NCBI RefSeq assembly: GCF_003986955.1 | Contig: NZ_PIPN01000007.1 | Location: 1 to 64,000 of the forward strand | Reading direction: 5' to 3' | DNA: 64,000 bases | Origin: Aliidiomarina sedimenti | GTDB taxonomy: Bacteria; Pseudomonadota; Gammaproteobacteria; Enterobacterales; Alteromonadaceae | Shown here: positions 37,425 through 47,580 of the stretch, piece by piece | Layout of the letters: every line of letters begins with the position of its first letter | Position numbering within the stretch: the first letter of the stretch is position 1 | Program-made: the position numbers and the translations under genes | The notes under the pieces: generated by a model | Seen by the model: only the letters and a program-made list of their open reading frames with translations | The model's database searches: none | What the model was told of the DNA's origin: nothing

Positions 37425-38116
37425 TGCGAACCACCGGGCATGTGTCGCGGGCTACGGATGATTTCGTCTATCAGCCTCCACAGAATCCGTATCTTAGCCT
37501 GGTCTATTACGATGACGACATTGTGGTTGCCGATAAGACCAGCGGTTTACTGTCAGTCCCCGGCAAAGCCCCTGCTCATCAGGACAGTCTTGAACGCCGT
37601 CTGCGTCGGGTATGGCCAGAAATTCGCGTGGTTCACCGGCTCGACATGGCCACCTCAGGACTGATCCTGTTTGCTTTACACAAAAAAGCACAAAGTGAGC
37701 TGAGTAAACAGTTTCAACGACGGACCGTAACCAAGCGTTACTATGCCCGCGTGGAAGGTCAGTTGCCCCAGCCTCAGGGCGAGGTCGACCTGCCGTTACG
37801 CTGCGACTGGCCGAACCGGCCCAAACAAATGGTGTGTACTGACCAGGGTAAACCTTCATTGACCGGTTATGAGGTACTCAACTATAACGCCGGACAGAAT
37901 GTATCAGACGTTATCCTGAGTCCGGTTACGGGGCGTTCACATCAGCTCAGGGTGCATATGAACGCGCTCGGTTGCCCAATTTTAGGCGACCGGCTGTATG
38001 GCACTGAGACATCGCAACGGGCGGCTCGACGGTTGCTTTTGCATGCGCAGTCAATCGGTTTCATCCACCCGATAACAGGACAGCCCCAGGCGTTCACCCT
38101 GGCGGCACCTTTTTAA
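37421..38116 (+). CDS. rluA: dual-specificity pseudouridine synthase RluA
   Basis: A 231-residue pseudouridine synthase acting on 23S rRNA position 746 and U32 of several tRNAs in E. coli. The catalytic aspartate is D75 in VVHRLDMATSGL. Other family signatures are VADKTSGLLSVPGK near the N-terminus and GRSHQLRVHMNALGCPILGD near the C-terminus. Length is similar to E. coli RluA (219). Two ATG codons in a row open the frame; the first overlaps the rapA stop by four bases, which suggests coupled translation. Confidence 0.95.
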   Translation: MMRTTGHVSRATDDFVYQPPQNPYLSLVYYDDDIVVADKTSGLLSVPGKAPAHQDSLERRLRRVWPEIRVVHRLDMATSGLILFALHKKAQSELSKQFQRRTVTKRYYARVEGQLPQPQGEVDLPLRCDWPNRPKQMVCTDQGKPSLTGYEVLNYNAGQNVSDVILSPVTGRSHQLRVHMNALGCPILGDRLYGTETSQRAARRLLLHAQSIGFIHPITGQPQAFTLAAPF

Positions 38117-38161
38117 CCCGCCAGACTAAAGCAAACGGTGAACCTGGCCGATACCTGAGGC

Positions 38162-38989
38162 ATGAAAACAAATTTCCAGTATCCGCGATGGTCGCTCGTT
38201 GGTGGTAAGCCCTTTGGCATTGCTTTAGTCGGCGCTGCCTTGCTAGCCTCCTCAGCCAGCTTCGCCAGTCAGAACGACTTTGAGTACTACCTGCCGCCTG
38301 GCGAGGTGGTCTGGCTTGAAGACGACGACGATCGGTATTTACTGCTGGAAAAAGAAAATGAACAGGCCTATGACCGCGGGCGCATGATCCTGCTGCCGGA
38401 TGTCGGCACCCATCCGCTGCAGTCGTCGGCGATACGGGCTTTGTATCAAAGTATGATTGGCTATGGCTGGTATACCTTCGCCTTGCAGCCTCCCACCACC
38501 GACATTGGTAGTTTTACCTGGCAAGCAGAAGATGCGTACGAGCGCTATCCTGAACCTGCTACGGTGGAGCCCCTGAAAGACGCGTTACGGCTGCGTATGA
38601 ACGCCGCACTTACCCATACCGCTGAGCACACGGGTGCCCTGGTCGTCGTCGCAGAAGGAGTCAGTGCAGCACTGCTTGCAGATTTAATGGCGGAGGGTGA
38701 ATTTGCTCAAATCGATGCGTTGATTGTGCATGGTGTGTATTACCCACAGTGGCAACTGAACCAGGCGCTGGCGACCACCCTGGCTGAACTGCGGATCCCG
38801 CTGCTTGACTTAGCACCCGGTGACGGCAATAGCTGGGCCACTGACACAAATTCCAGACGACAGCAGCAGGCACGACGCCACAATCACCTCAGTTATCGTC
38901 AGCGTATACTCCCCGCTGGTCGTCATGCTGAGCAGCCGCGCTATTTACAACACCATGTGTATGGCTGGCTGCAAAGCGAAGACTTCTGA
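38162..38989 (+). CDS. exported DUF3530 family protein
   Basis: A 275-residue protein with a signal peptide (hydrophobic 19-35, SASFAS cleavage region). The body shows an alpha/beta pattern, MILLPDVGTHPL and GALVVVAEGVSAALLADL, which recalls an alpha/beta hydrolase with the nucleophile-elbow region altered (EGVSA). This fits the DUF3530 family, of unknown function, found in gammaproteobacteria. It follows rluA by 45 bases and converges on djlA, with no bases between the two stop codons. Enzyme activity is not assured. Confidence 0.75.
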   Translation: MKTNFQYPRWSLVGGKPFGIALVGAALLASSASFASQNDFEYYLPPGEVVWLEDDDDRYLLLEKENEQAYDRGRMILLPDVGTHPLQSSAIRALYQSMIGYGWYTFALQPPTTDIGSFTWQAEDAYERYPEPATVEPLKDALRLRMNAALTHTAEHTGALVVVAEGVSAALLADLMAEGEFAQIDALIVHGVYYPQWQLNQALATTLAELRIPLLDLAPGDGNSWATDTNSRRQQQARRHNHLSYRQRILPAGRHAEQPRYLQHHVYGWLQSEDF

Positions 38990-39853
38990 TCAGGCGGCCC
39001 GCCGTGCGCGCTTAATCTTTTCATACGCTGCCTGAATTTCCTGTGAGCGCTGGGTCGCCTTTTTCATCATTTGATCCGGCACCCCCTGAGCAGCCAGTTT
39101 ATCCGGATGATATTGCCGCATCAGACTGCGATAGGTCTTTTTAACCTGTTCGTCACTAACCGAGGCTTCAACCCCGAGTGCCTGATAGGCATCTTCCAGC
39201 GAGCCTGCCTGCTGTTGCCGCCGGTACTGTTCGCCGCCGCTACGGGACTGCTGGCGATGGTGGGTGCGCTGCTGTGAACCTGAAGACTGGGCGAAACGAG
39301 CGCTCGCCCCGGTCATGAGCAGCCATTTATCCAGCTGAAACTTATTGAACCCCAATGCCCGGGCAGCGCGCAACAGGACATCGTATTCACTGCGCTGCAG
39401 ACGGCGGTCATTCAACGCCGCAACCACTAGTTGTTCCATAAAGAGCTGTAAAAGATCAAAGCGGCCACGACTATCCTGGCGAAACTGCTTTAACGTTTTC
39501 TCTAACGGGAAATTCGCCTGCTTGCCTTCGCGAAACGCCTCCTGTGCCTCACGCATCATGTCGCCATGTAACTCAAGCTCCCTCATAAGCTGCTGAGCCT
39601 GAGCAATATCCACTTCGGTGACACGGCCCTTGCTCTTCGCCAGGTGACCCAGGGTCGCAAACATGGCGTAGAAAAACGTCGCCTGTTTTGAGTTTAACCG
39701 CTGATCTTTAAATAAGCTGGCAAAACCACCCCCTTCGTTTACCTGCTGACGATACGCATGATCAAACCAATGACCGATTAAAAACCCCAAAATTGCGCCC
39801 GGAAGGCGCGCCAGTAAAAGGCCAAGCACTGTACCAACAATTTTTCCCCACAT
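38990..39853 (-). CDS. djlA: membrane-anchored co-chaperone DjlA
   Basis: A 287-residue type III J-domain protein. Residues ~6-28 (VGTVLGLLLARLPGAILGFL) form the N-terminal membrane anchor with the glycine pattern typical of DjlA. A TerB-like helical domain follows (about 45-185), then a Gln/Arg/Ser-rich linker (about 190-215), and a C-terminal J domain with HPD in MRQYHPDKLAAQG. DjlA stimulates DnaK ATPase at the membrane, and overexpression in E. coli induces capsule synthesis. The start is ATG 39853. Next to it on the same strand lies murU, 21 bases upstream. Confidence 0.94.
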   Translation of the reverse strand: MWGKIVGTVLGLLLARLPGAILGFLIGHWFDHAYRQQVNEGGGFASLFKDQRLNSKQATFFYAMFATLGHLAKSKGRVTEVDIAQAQQLMRELELHGDMMREAQEAFREGKQANFPLEKTLKQFRQDSRGRFDLLQLFMEQLVVAALNDRRLQRSEYDVLLRAARALGFNKFQLDKWLLMTGASARFAQSSGSQQRTHHRQQSRSGGEQYRRQQQAGSLEDAYQALGVEASVSDEQVKKTYRSLMRQYHPDKLAAQGVPDQMMKKATQRSQEIQAAYEKIKRARRAA

Positions 39854-39874
39854 AAGCCTGCTACTTTTTCCTCA

Positions 39875-40552
39875 CTAATGGTCGAGGTCGATGCGTAAAT
39901 ATCGATCGAGCTCAGCTAAACGTTGTGGCGTCCCTACGTCGCACCAGTAGCCCTGGTGCAGTCGGCCGGTTAGCAAGCCGCCGTGAATTGCCTGTTCAAA
40001 GACAGGACGCAGTTTAAGAAAACCCTCATCGAACCCGGCAAAAAGCTGCGGGCTGATAACGCTTACGCCACTAAAGGTGTAGCGTGGCGTTGTTTCGAGG
40101 CTAATTCGACCGTGGTTGAGAGCAAAGTCGCCCTCGCTATGGTGAGGCGGGTTTTCAACCAGCACCAGGTGACCATGGGCGTCGCCAAGCTGAGCCGGCA
40201 ATTCATGGTAATCAATGTCACTCCAGACATCACCATTGACCACGATAAATGGCTCATCGCCGAGCATGGGCAAGGCGCGAATAATGCCACCAGCGGTTTC
40301 CAGCCCCCCTGCTGGCTCAGGAGACCACGCAACGCTGACCCCAAACCGACTGCCGTCACCGATATGCGCCTCAAGCTGTTGACCAAGCCAGGCATGATTA
40401 ATCACCACATGGGTGACCCCAGCCTTCGCCAGCTTATGCAAATGGTAGTCAATTAACGGCGTACCTGCAGCAGTCAGTAATGGCTTTGGTAACTGGTCGG
40501 TCAATGGACGCATTCTGCTGCCACGGCCAGCCGCCAGGATCATCGCTCGCAT
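39875..40552 (-). CDS. murU: N-acetylmuramate alpha-1-phosphate uridylyltransferase
   Basis: A 225-residue nucleotidyltransferase. The signature MILAAGRGSRMRPLTDQLPKPLL holds the nucleotide loop and catalytic Lys, with IVVNGDVW as metal site. The neighbour AmgK makes MurNAc-1-phosphate, which MurU turns to UDP-MurNAc, so peptidoglycan can be rebuilt without going through GlcN-6-phosphate; this pathway is known from Pseudomonas putida and makes cells less sensitive to fosfomycin. The assignment depends on family plus the amgK overlap (13 bases); a generic sugar-nucleotide role is the alternative. Confidence 0.88.
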   Translation of the reverse strand: MRAMILAAGRGSRMRPLTDQLPKPLLTAAGTPLIDYHLHKLAKAGVTHVVINHAWLGQQLEAHIGDGSRFGVSVAWSPEPAGGLETAGGIIRALPMLGDEPFIVVNGDVWSDIDYHELPAQLGDAHGHLVLVENPPHHSEGDFALNHGRISLETTPRYTFSGVSVISPQLFAGFDEGFLKLRPVFEQAIHGGLLTGRLHQGYWCDVGTPQRLAELDRYLRIDLDH

Positions 40553-41547
40553 GAAAACGAGGCTCCTGGCAAAATATCCGTTAACAGCGCATAAAACTCT
40601 GCTAGGTCCGGGTACCCTTGGCTGACATCCTTGATGTAGCCTAAGGTGCGCGGCACATCGGCCATGTAGCCGGGTTTACCATCACGATGGTTCAGTCTGG
40701 CGAATATGCCAGCCGCCTTGAGATGACGCTGAATCCCCATTAAGTCAAACCAGCGGGTAAAAGTCTCTTCGCTGACCTCACTGTCCAGAAGCTTTTCAGT
40801 GCGGAGCCGCTGGTATAGGAATGCACGCTGAGTGGCGACAAATTGATCCGGCCAGCGTACGTAGCAGTCACGCAACAAAGAGACTCCATCATAGGTAACA
40901 GGCCCGAGTACCGCATCCTGAAAGTCGATAACTGCCAAGCCCTCGTCGGTTTGCATGATGTTGCGCGAATGATAGTCCCGATGGACCCCGACCTGTGGTT
41001 GAGACAGTGCGTTGTCTTTCAGCAGATCGCAGGCCTCAAGCCACACCTGGTGTTGCGCCGGGGTCAGGGTCAGCCCAAAGTGGGTTTCCAGGAGCCAGTC
41101 ATGAAAGAGATCCAGCTCACGTTGCAGCAGCGGCTCTGAGTAGGCTGGCAGTGGTCCCTGGTCGGTGCTGGCGACGCGCATTATCTTCGGCAGCATGGCT
41201 AGCGCCTGCTGATAATTGGTTGCCGCGGCGGCTTCATCGGTCAGTTGGCTGTAAAGCAAAGTATCGCCAAGGTCATCGAGCACCATAAAGCCCTGTTTTT
41301 CGTCAAATGCATGCACCAGTGGCACTGGTACGCCTTCGTCAGCGTAACGTTGTGCTATCGCCATAAACGGCTGCAACGACTCATGCGGCGGGGGTGCATC
41401 AACGGCTATGCGCCAGCTACCCGCATACGGGTATCGAAAATAACGCCGAAAACTGGCGTCACCGGAAACACTCTGTAGCGCTCCCGCTGGGCACTCAGGC
41501 TGAGTCTCCAGCCAACTGGCTAACTGCTGCTGCCGAATGTCAGTCAC
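40540..41547 (-). CDS. amgK: N-acetylmuramate/N-acetylglucosamine kinase
   Basis: A 335-residue kinase of the aminoglycoside phosphotransferase fold. The N-lobe has SGDASFRRYFR in place of a glycine loop. The catalytic loop is GVHRDYHSRNI, and the metal-binding motif is VIDFQDAVLGP. AmgK phosphorylates the anomeric carbon of MurNAc and feeds MurU. Length matches Pseudomonas AmgK. The gene is divergent from lptD (128 bases apart), a layout also seen in Pseudomonas. AnmK at 53336 and MepM at 52022 belong to the same cell-wall turnover theme. Confidence 0.9.
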   Translation of the reverse strand: MTDIRQQQLASWLETQPECPAGALQSVSGDASFRRYFRYPYAGSWRIAVDAPPPHESLQPFMAIAQRYADEGVPVPLVHAFDEKQGFMVLDDLGDTLLYSQLTDEAAAATNYQQALAMLPKIMRVASTDQGPLPAYSEPLLQRELDLFHDWLLETHFGLTLTPAQHQVWLEACDLLKDNALSQPQVGVHRDYHSRNIMQTDEGLAVIDFQDAVLGPVTYDGVSLLRDCYVRWPDQFVATQRAFLYQRLRTEKLLDSEVSEETFTRWFDLMGIQRHLKAAGIFARLNHRDGKPGYMADVPRTLGYIKDVSQGYPDLAEFYALLTDILPGASFSCER

Positions 41548-41675
41548 TATATGGCGCTCCTATTCGTCAATCTGTATAAAAGGTCTATCTTATCAAATAG
41601 CCGCGCGAAGGAAATTGCTTTATCATAAACGCCTTTTGCGACACCTATTCATTCTAACTGACGGAGCCAGTCACG

Positions 41676-44051
41676 GTGCATTATCCCGGGCATCTGCCAA
41701 CTGTTATCTTGTTACCGCTGCTTTTGGCAGCCCCAGTACAGGCAAATTCTAATCCGCCATCGCTGACCGAGCAGTGTTCTGCTCCTCCCGAGTGGTTACC
41801 AGACCCAGTCACACACGTCGGCGAAGGGGTTAATCCGGTGCTGCACAATGCCGTGATGAAGAATGCCGTGATCAACACAGGCATGGATGCCTCGGTGCGT
41901 GCAGACGGCAGCGAACGCCTTGAAGTCAATGCAGATGAATTCGATATGCGGCGCAATAATCAGGCTTCGTTTAGTGGCAATGTCGAGATCCGCCATCTGA
42001 ACCAGTATATTCAAACGGAGCAGGCGCAGTTTAATCAGGCTGAAGGGTCTTTGAGCGCCACTGGTGGGCTGGTCTACACGGACGGCTATGTCGCGGTACG
42101 CGGCGAGAGTATTGAAGCAAACACCCGGGCGCAGACGGCGTCTATTCATCAGCTTGATTATTATCTGGTGGGCACCTCAGCCAGAGGAGCGGCCCGCGGA
42201 CTCCACATCACCAATGTCGACAACACCCGTTCTCTCAATTTCAACCGTTCCAGCTTTACTACCTGCCCCGGCGACCGCCCCCCGTGGGAAATCCGCGCCC
42301 GCAGTATCGAAATGAACGAAGGCGAAGGCTGGGGCCGGGCGCGTGGGGCTCAGGTGCGCTTGTTCAATATTCCGGTACTGTATGTGCCAAGTTTCTCTTT
42401 TCCGCTTACCGACGAGCGCAAATCCGGCTTCTTGCACCCCACAATAACGTCATCAGGTCGCAACGGAATTGAACTCGCGCAGCCTTACTATTTTAGCCTG
42501 GCGCCCAACTACGACGCCACCATAACCCCACGCTACATGTCTCAGCGGGGGATTATGGGCATGGCGGAAGGGCGCTATATGGACCAGCGCCAACTCGCTC
42601 AGGTCAATCTGGAGTTTCTCGACCAGGATAATGATCGTCAGGATGAAGGCTCTCGCTCCTACTGGCGGGTTGAACATCTTGCTCATATCAGTGACAACTG
42701 GAGCACCTACATCGATGCCAGCTCGGTCAGTGATGTAAATTACTTTAATGATTTCGGCAGCGACTTTGCTAACCGGGCGGACTCGCATATCTATCGCCGC
42801 GGGCAGGCAGATTACTCCAATAATCGCTGGCAGGGCCAATTACAGATTGAAGATTTTCAGTTACTGGGGCCCTACCAAAGCGCGTTCCGCACCCTTCCCC
42901 GGCTAAGCGTCGACTACGACACCGGCCAGCCAGTAAGGCAGGGCCTGCGTCTGGACTGGCAGAACGAACTGACGCACTTCGAGCGCCAAAGCGGCTCACC
43001 GGAAAAAGCCTCGCGCTTTCACACCGAGACAGGCGTTAGCTACCTCATGCGACGCCCTGGCTGGGAGTGGAGTTCAGAAGGACGCATGCTGCTAACCCAT
43101 TATGAACAAACCCTGATTGAAAACGGTGAACTGGTAGACCGTTCGATTACCCGGGCGTTACCTGAATTGCGACTGCACGGCCAACTGAACTTTGAACGCC
43201 CGTTTTCGTTCTCTGATCAGACCGGAATTCAGACTCTGCAACCTCAGGTGCAGTTTCTTTACACCCCCTATCGCGACCAACGCAATATTGGGGTGTATGA
43301 CTCAGTGCCGTTGCAGGACGATTACAATGGACTGTTTCGCAAACGTCGTTTCTCCGGACTGGATCGGATAGCTGATGCCAACCAGGTAACGGTCGGCGCT
43401 ACCACCAGTATTTTTAATCAGAGTGCCGAAGAACTTATGCGCTTTAGCATCGGTCAGATATTTTACTTTGATGACAGCGAAACTCAGTTGTTTGATAACT
43501 CGACTCAAATTACTGATACCTCGTCAGAATTGGCTGCAGAAGTCGATTTTCGTATTAGCAGTCGCTGGTTCTTCAGCGCCAGTGCTCAGTACGACAGTGA
43601 ACTGAACCAAATGCAGAAAAGCCGGTCTGCTGTTGAATATCGTAAAGATAATAGCAATTTGATACAGTTGAACTTCCGTCAGGTTCGCGGTCTTATTGGT
43701 ACGGAAACTGACGTTGAACAGGTTGGTATGCTGGGTTCCTGGCAGCTTCGCTCACAGTGGTCGGTAGCTGGGCACTATTACCGGGACCTCGGCAATAGCC
43801 GGACCCTGGATGCAAATTTCGGCGTCCAATATGAAAGCTGCTGCTGGGCAGTGCGCTTAAGTGCCTATCGGCGGATCGACCGCAACTTCGAAGGTATCCA
43901 GTCGCAACAGAGCCTGTCACCAGCTGAATTTGACAACGGTCTCAGTCTGCAATTTGTTATTACAGGCCTAAGTAGTGACCGCTCTAGCCTCGCGGGCATG
44001 CTGCAACAAGGCATTTTTGGCTATCGTCGCCCATTTTACTTAAGTGATTAA
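41676..44051 (+). CDS. lptD: LPS-assembly outer-membrane protein LptD
   Basis: A 791-residue protein with signal peptide (VILLPLLLAAPVQA), an N-terminal jellyroll domain (LEVNADEFDMRRNNQASFSGNVEI) and a C-terminal barrel. With LptE it inserts lipopolysaccharide into the outer leaflet. The four cysteines of the folding-controlled disulfides are all present: C34, C197 and the adjacent pair C722-C723. The start is GTG 41676 with GGAG ten bases upstream, the only start that gives the signal peptide. surA, whose chaperone product helps LptD fold, follows immediately. Confidence 0.97.
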   Translation: MHYPGHLPTVILLPLLLAAPVQANSNPPSLTEQCSAPPEWLPDPVTHVGEGVNPVLHNAVMKNAVINTGMDASVRADGSERLEVNADEFDMRRNNQASFSGNVEIRHLNQYIQTEQAQFNQAEGSLSATGGLVYTDGYVAVRGESIEANTRAQTASIHQLDYYLVGTSARGAARGLHITNVDNTRSLNFNRSSFTTCPGDRPPWEIRARSIEMNEGEGWGRARGAQVRLFNIPVLYVPSFSFPLTDERKSGFLHPTITSSGRNGIELAQPYYFSLAPNYDATITPRYMSQRGIMGMAEGRYMDQRQLAQVNLEFLDQDNDRQDEGSRSYWRVEHLAHISDNWSTYIDASSVSDVNYFNDFGSDFANRADSHIYRRGQADYSNNRWQGQLQIEDFQLLGPYQSAFRTLPRLSVDYDTGQPVRQGLRLDWQNELTHFERQSGSPEKASRFHTETGVSYLMRRPGWEWSSEGRMLLTHYEQTLIENGELVDRSITRALPELRLHGQLNFERPFSFSDQTGIQTLQPQVQFLYTPYRDQRNIGVYDSVPLQDDYNGLFRKRRFSGLDRIADANQVTVGATTSIFNQSAEELMRFSIGQIFYFDDSETQLFDNSTQITDTSSELAAEVDFRISSRWFFSASAQYDSELNQMQKSRSAVEYRKDNSNLIQLNFRQVRGLIGTETDVEQVGMLGSWQLRSQWSVAGHYYRDLGNSRTLDANFGVQYESCCWAVRLSAYRRIDRNFEGIQSQQSLSPAEFDNGLSLQFVITGLSSDRSSLAGMLQQGIFGYRRPFYLSD

Positions 44052-44074
44052 TGTACACAATTAATGGATATTTT

Positions 44075-45361
44075 ATGAGAGTAGTAACATCCTGGATCAT
44101 AGCTCTGAGCATGCTGCTAGTATCGGCATCAAGCCTGGCACAACAGTCGCTAGACCGCGTCGCTATTATTGTTGATAACACGGTCGTTCTGGAAAGCGAA
44201 ATTCAGAGTCTTATTCAGCAGGTTAAACGTGACAGCCGCAGTGCTAACCGCTCACTTCCAAGTGACGATGTGTTACGCACTCAGGCCAGTGAACGCCTCA
44301 TCTCTCAGAAACTGCAAATGCAGTTAGCCGAGCGCATGGGTATTCGCATCAGTGATGCTCAACTCGACCAGACCATCGCTTCTATTGCCTCCGACAACGA
44401 GATGACAGTCGATATGATGCGGACGCAGATTGAGGCGGACGGCGAGTCCTGGCGTCAATACCGGGAGAACGTCCGTGAGCAGATCGTAACCAACGAAGTG
44501 CAGCGTGCAACCGTTCAGCGGCGGGTTTATATCAGTCCACAGGAAATTAATAACCTGGTAGAGATCATTGATGAACAGGGTGACTCCACTACCGAGTACA
44601 ATTTGAGCCATATACTGATCAGTTTTCAGGACGACAGCGGAGAAAACGATGAAAGCGCAGCCGAGCAGCGAGCGAGTGCGGTGCTTAACCGTCTTTCAGA
44701 AGGTGATGACTTTGCTGAACTTGCAGTGACTGCCTCCTCTGCGTCTAACGCACTGGATGGTGGCGAAATGGACTGGATGACCATCAATACCATGCCAACG
44801 CTATTTGCAGATGCTGTAGAAGGCGCCCAGGCAGGTGATATCGTCGGTCCACTGCGTTCCGGGATCGGTTTCCATATCTTACGGGTCAACGATGTTCGCG
44901 GTGCCGAAGTGTTTACGGCGGAAGAAGTGAAAGCGCGCCATATTCTGATTCAACCCTCGGTTATTTTGTCTGACGCCCGTGCCCGCTCAATGTTAGCCGA
45001 ATTCCGCGAACAGATTATGAGTGGCGAAAAGGAGTTTTCCGAACTGGCTGAGGAGCACTCGGCTGATACCGGTTCAGCACGCGCCGGCGGAGACCTCGGC
45101 TGGGCAGACCCCTCAATGTATGTCCCTGAATTCCGTGAGAAAGCGGAGAATCAGGAGATTGGCTATATCAGTGAGCCGTTCCGTACCACCCATGGTTGGC
45201 ACATCCTTGAAGTTCAGGATCGCCGTACCCAGGACGTGACTGAACAGCGCAAGCAGGACCAGGCGGGTAACATGCTGTTTTCCCGTAAGTACCGCGAAGA
45301 ACTGGATATCTGGTTACAAGAGCTACGCGACCGTGCTTATGTCGAGGTGCTTGAAGAGTGA
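44075..45361 (+). CDS. surA: periplasmic chaperone/prolyl isomerase SurA
   Basis: A 428-residue protein with a signal peptide ([23 protein letters not shown]), an N-terminal chaperone domain, two parvulin domains (starting near NLSHILISF and [10 protein letters not shown]) and a C-terminal helix ([19 protein letters not shown]). It escorts outer-membrane proteins such as LptD to BAM. ATG 44075 follows GGAT; an in-frame ATG at 44051 overlaps the lptD stop and would give a longer n-region, so the start is not certain. pdxA overlaps its stop by four bases. Confidence 0.96.
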   Translation: MRVVTSWIIALSMLLVSASSLAQQSLDRVAIIVDNTVVLESEIQSLIQQVKRDSRSANRSLPSDDVLRTQASERLISQKLQMQLAERMGIRISDAQLDQTIASIASDNEMTVDMMRTQIEADGESWRQYRENVREQIVTNEVQRATVQRRVYISPQEINNLVEIIDEQGDSTTEYNLSHILISFQDDSGENDESAAEQRASAVLNRLSEGDDFAELAVTASSASNALDGGEMDWMTINTMPTLFADAVEGAQAGDIVGPLRSGIGFHILRVNDVRGAEVFTAEEVKARHILIQPSVILSDARARSMLAEFREQIMSGEKEFSELAEEHSADTGSARAGGDLGWADPSMYVPEFREKAENQEIGYISEPFRTTHGWHILEVQDRRTQDVTEQRKQDQAGNMLFSRKYREELDIWLQELRDRAYVEVLEE

Positions 45362-46344
45362 CCCTTCGCTTAGCTGTAACAGCGGGGGAGCCCGCTGGCA
45401 TCGGTCCTGATTTAATTATTCAGTTAGCTCAGCAGGCATGGCCTGCTGAGCTGGTTGTTTTTGCCGACCGTGAACTGCTGCTGGCACGAGCCAGTTTACT
45501 TCAGTTACCACTGCACCTGCGCAGTTATGAACCAGACCAGCCAGCGCAGCCCACTGCTGCGGGTGAACTGTGCATTCGCCATGTCGCCAGCGCCAAACCC
45601 ACAGTAGCCGGCCAGCTTGATGACGCCAACGGTAGTTATGTGATTGAAACCCTGCGCTTAGCCTGTGAAGGTAATCTTAGCGGCGAGTTTGCGGCAGTGG
45701 TCACCGGCCCTGTGCACAAAGGTATTATTAACGAAGCGGGTATCCCCTTCAGCGGCCATACCGAATTCTTTGCTCACCAGGCAGGTTGCAACGATGTCGT
45801 GATGATGCTGGCCACTGAGGGGTTACGCGTTGCACTGGTCACTACCCATATTCCGCTCGCGTATGTGGCGAAAGCGATTACCACACAACGCCTGGAAAAA
45901 GTGATTCATATCCTGCATCAGGACTTGGTGAGTAAGTTTAACCTCCCCGCACCGCGTATTCTGGTGTGCGGTCTCAACCCTCACGCCGGCGAAAACGGCC
46001 ATCTGGGAAGCGAGGAACAGGCTGTTATTGAGCCATGCCTGGAACAATTACGGCAGGAGCACGGTTACCAGCTTCAGGGTCCGTTACCTGCAGACACCAT
46101 TTTTCAGCCAAAATACCTGGAACAGGCAGATGCAGTGCTTGCGATGTACCATGACCAGGGTTTGCCGGTACTGAAGTACAAAGGTTTCGGCGCCGCAGTT
46201 AACATTACCCTGGGCTTGCCATTTATCCGCACCTCAGTCGACCATGGCACAGCTCTTGATTTAGCGGGTCGAGGTAACGCCCATCCCGGCAGTTTCAAGC
46301 TTGCCCTCGAACAAGCTATTAGCATGGCAACCAAAGCATTATGA
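45358..46344 (+). CDS. pdxA: 4-hydroxythreonine-4-phosphate dehydrogenase
   Basis: A 328-residue enzyme of pyridoxal 5'-phosphate synthesis that oxidises 4-phosphohydroxy-threonine. Signatures are [12 protein letters not shown] near the start, [23 protein letters not shown] in two pieces around residue 120, with metal-binding His, [16 protein letters not shown] and [16 protein letters not shown] near the end. The start is GTG, overlapping the surA stop. Length equals E. coli PdxA (329). The upstream enzyme Epd of the same pathway is at 24698. Confidence 0.97.
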   Translation: MTLRLAVTAGEPAGIGPDLIIQLAQQAWPAELVVFADRELLLARASLLQLPLHLRSYEPDQPAQPTAAGELCIRHVASAKPTVAGQLDDANGSYVIETLRLACEGNLSGEFAAVVTGPVHKGIINEAGIPFSGHTEFFAHQAGCNDVVMMLATEGLRVALVTTHIPLAYVAKAITTQRLEKVIHILHQDLVSKFNLPAPRILVCGLNPHAGENGHLGSEEQAVIEPCLEQLRQEHGYQLQGPLPADTIFQPKYLEQADAVLAMYHDQGLPVLKYKGFGAAVNITLGLPFIRTSVDHGTALDLAGRGNAHPGSFKLALEQAISMATKAL

Positions 46345-47144
46345 GTAAAGTTCATCAAGGGCACAGAGCCCGTAAACGTTTCGGTCAGAACTTCCTCCAT
46401 GACGGGGGGGTGATCGATTCCATCGTTGGCGCTATCCACCCGCAACCGGGTCAGGCGTTAGTTGAAATAGGCCCCGGCCTGGCGGCACTGACTGAACCGG
46501 CTGCCGATGCCTGTGGTCACCTGCATGTGGTCGAGCTGGACAGAGATTTGGCTGACCGCCTGGAGAGCCACCCGTTTTTAAAAGACAAGCTGACTGTGCA
46601 CCGCGCTGATGCGCTGAAATTTGACTTTGCGGCGCTCAGCAAAGAGCTGGGTAAACCGCTGCGGGTGTTCGGCAACCTGCCCTATAACATCTCAACCCCG
46701 TTGATTTTCCACTTGTTGCAACAACTGGATGTGGTCGAAGACATGCATTTTATGTTGCAGAAAGAAGTGGTCGACCGGATGGGAGCGGAGCCGGGAAGCA
46801 AAGCCTTTGGCCGCCTCACGGTGATGATCCAACAAGCCTGCGAAGTCACGCCGGTGCTGGATGTGCCGCCAGGTGCCTTCACCCCGCCACCTAAAGTCAA
46901 TTCGGCGGTGGTTCGGTTACGCCCTTTAACCACCCCCAGAGTTGAAGTAAAAGATCGTAAATTACTTAACCAGGTTTGCCTGACAGGCTTCAACCAACGG
47001 CGTAAAACAATTCGCAATAACTTTAAAGAACTGATGACCGAGGCCGACTTAGAAAGTCTGGGGATCAACCCCGCGGCACGGCCGGAAACTCTCAGTGTTG
47101 ATGATTTCTGCCGACTGGCAAACTGGCTTGCGGAGCGTGAATAA
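46341..47144 (+). CDS. rsmA: 16S rRNA dimethyladenosine transferase (KsgA)
   Basis: A 267-residue S-adenosylmethionine-dependent enzyme that dimethylates A1518 and A1519 of 16S rRNA late in 30S assembly. The motifs [24 protein letters not shown] (S-adenosylmethionine site) and the catalytic NLPYNIS are present. Length is near E. coli KsgA (273). Its ATG overlaps the pdxA stop by four bases. The gene order lptD-surA-pdxA-rsmA-apaG-apaH is identical to that of E. coli. Confidence 0.98.
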   Translation: MSKVHQGHRARKRFGQNFLHDGGVIDSIVGAIHPQPGQALVEIGPGLAALTEPAADACGHLHVVELDRDLADRLESHPFLKDKLTVHRADALKFDFAALSKELGKPLRVFGNLPYNISTPLIFHLLQQLDVVEDMHFMLQKEVVDRMGAEPGSKAFGRLTVMIQQACEVTPVLDVPPGAFTPPPKVNSAVVRLRPLTTPRVEVKDRKLLNQVCLTGFNQRRKTIRNNFKELMTEADLESLGINPAARPETLSVDDFCRLANWLAERE

Positions 47145-47148
47145 AGCA

Positions 47149-47523
47149 ATGTTAAGTTCCAACGTATTGGTCAATGTAGAGACCCGATATCTACAGTCGC
47201 AATCTGACCCGGAGCAAAAGCAATTTGTCTTTTCCTATACCATTACGATTACCAACGACGGCAGCGAAGCGATTCAGCTGTTAACCCGGGAGTGGACAAT
47301 CAACGATGCAGACGGCAAAGTGACACAGGTAGCCGGAGATGGGGTGGTGGGCAAACAGCCGGTCATCCAGCCGGGCGAAGCGTTCAGCTATACCAGTGGC
47401 ACCGTGCTGACCACTCCGATTGGCAGCATGCATGGCCACTACGGGATCTGTGACCAGCAGGGTGAACTGCACCAGGTGGCTATTCCCGCGTTTCGTCTTG
47501 CGGTACCGCACATACTCCACTAG
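47149..47523 (+). CDS. apaG: ApaG domain protein
   Basis: A 124-residue protein with the ApaG immunoglobulin-like fold. Motifs are FVFSYTITITNDG, LLTREWTINDADGKVTQVAGDGVVG in its first and second halves, and the glycine-rich GSMHGHYGI. E. coli ApaG is 125 residues. Its role is unclear; the fold resembles that of Fn3 domains and may bind nucleotides or proteins. The start at 47149 lies four bases past the rsmA stop, without a strong ribosome binding site, so coupled translation is likely. A longer frame from 47095 inside rsmA is rejected. Confidence 0.95.
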   Translation: MLSSNVLVNVETRYLQSQSDPEQKQFVFSYTITITNDGSEAIQLLTREWTINDADGKVTQVAGDGVVGKQPVIQPGEAFSYTSGTVLTTPIGSMHGHYGICDQQGELHQVAIPAFRLAVPHILH

Positions 47524-47580
47524 AACATCGACCAGAAAGCCCGACTAACAGACACGTTCTACTAACCAAAAGACACAGCT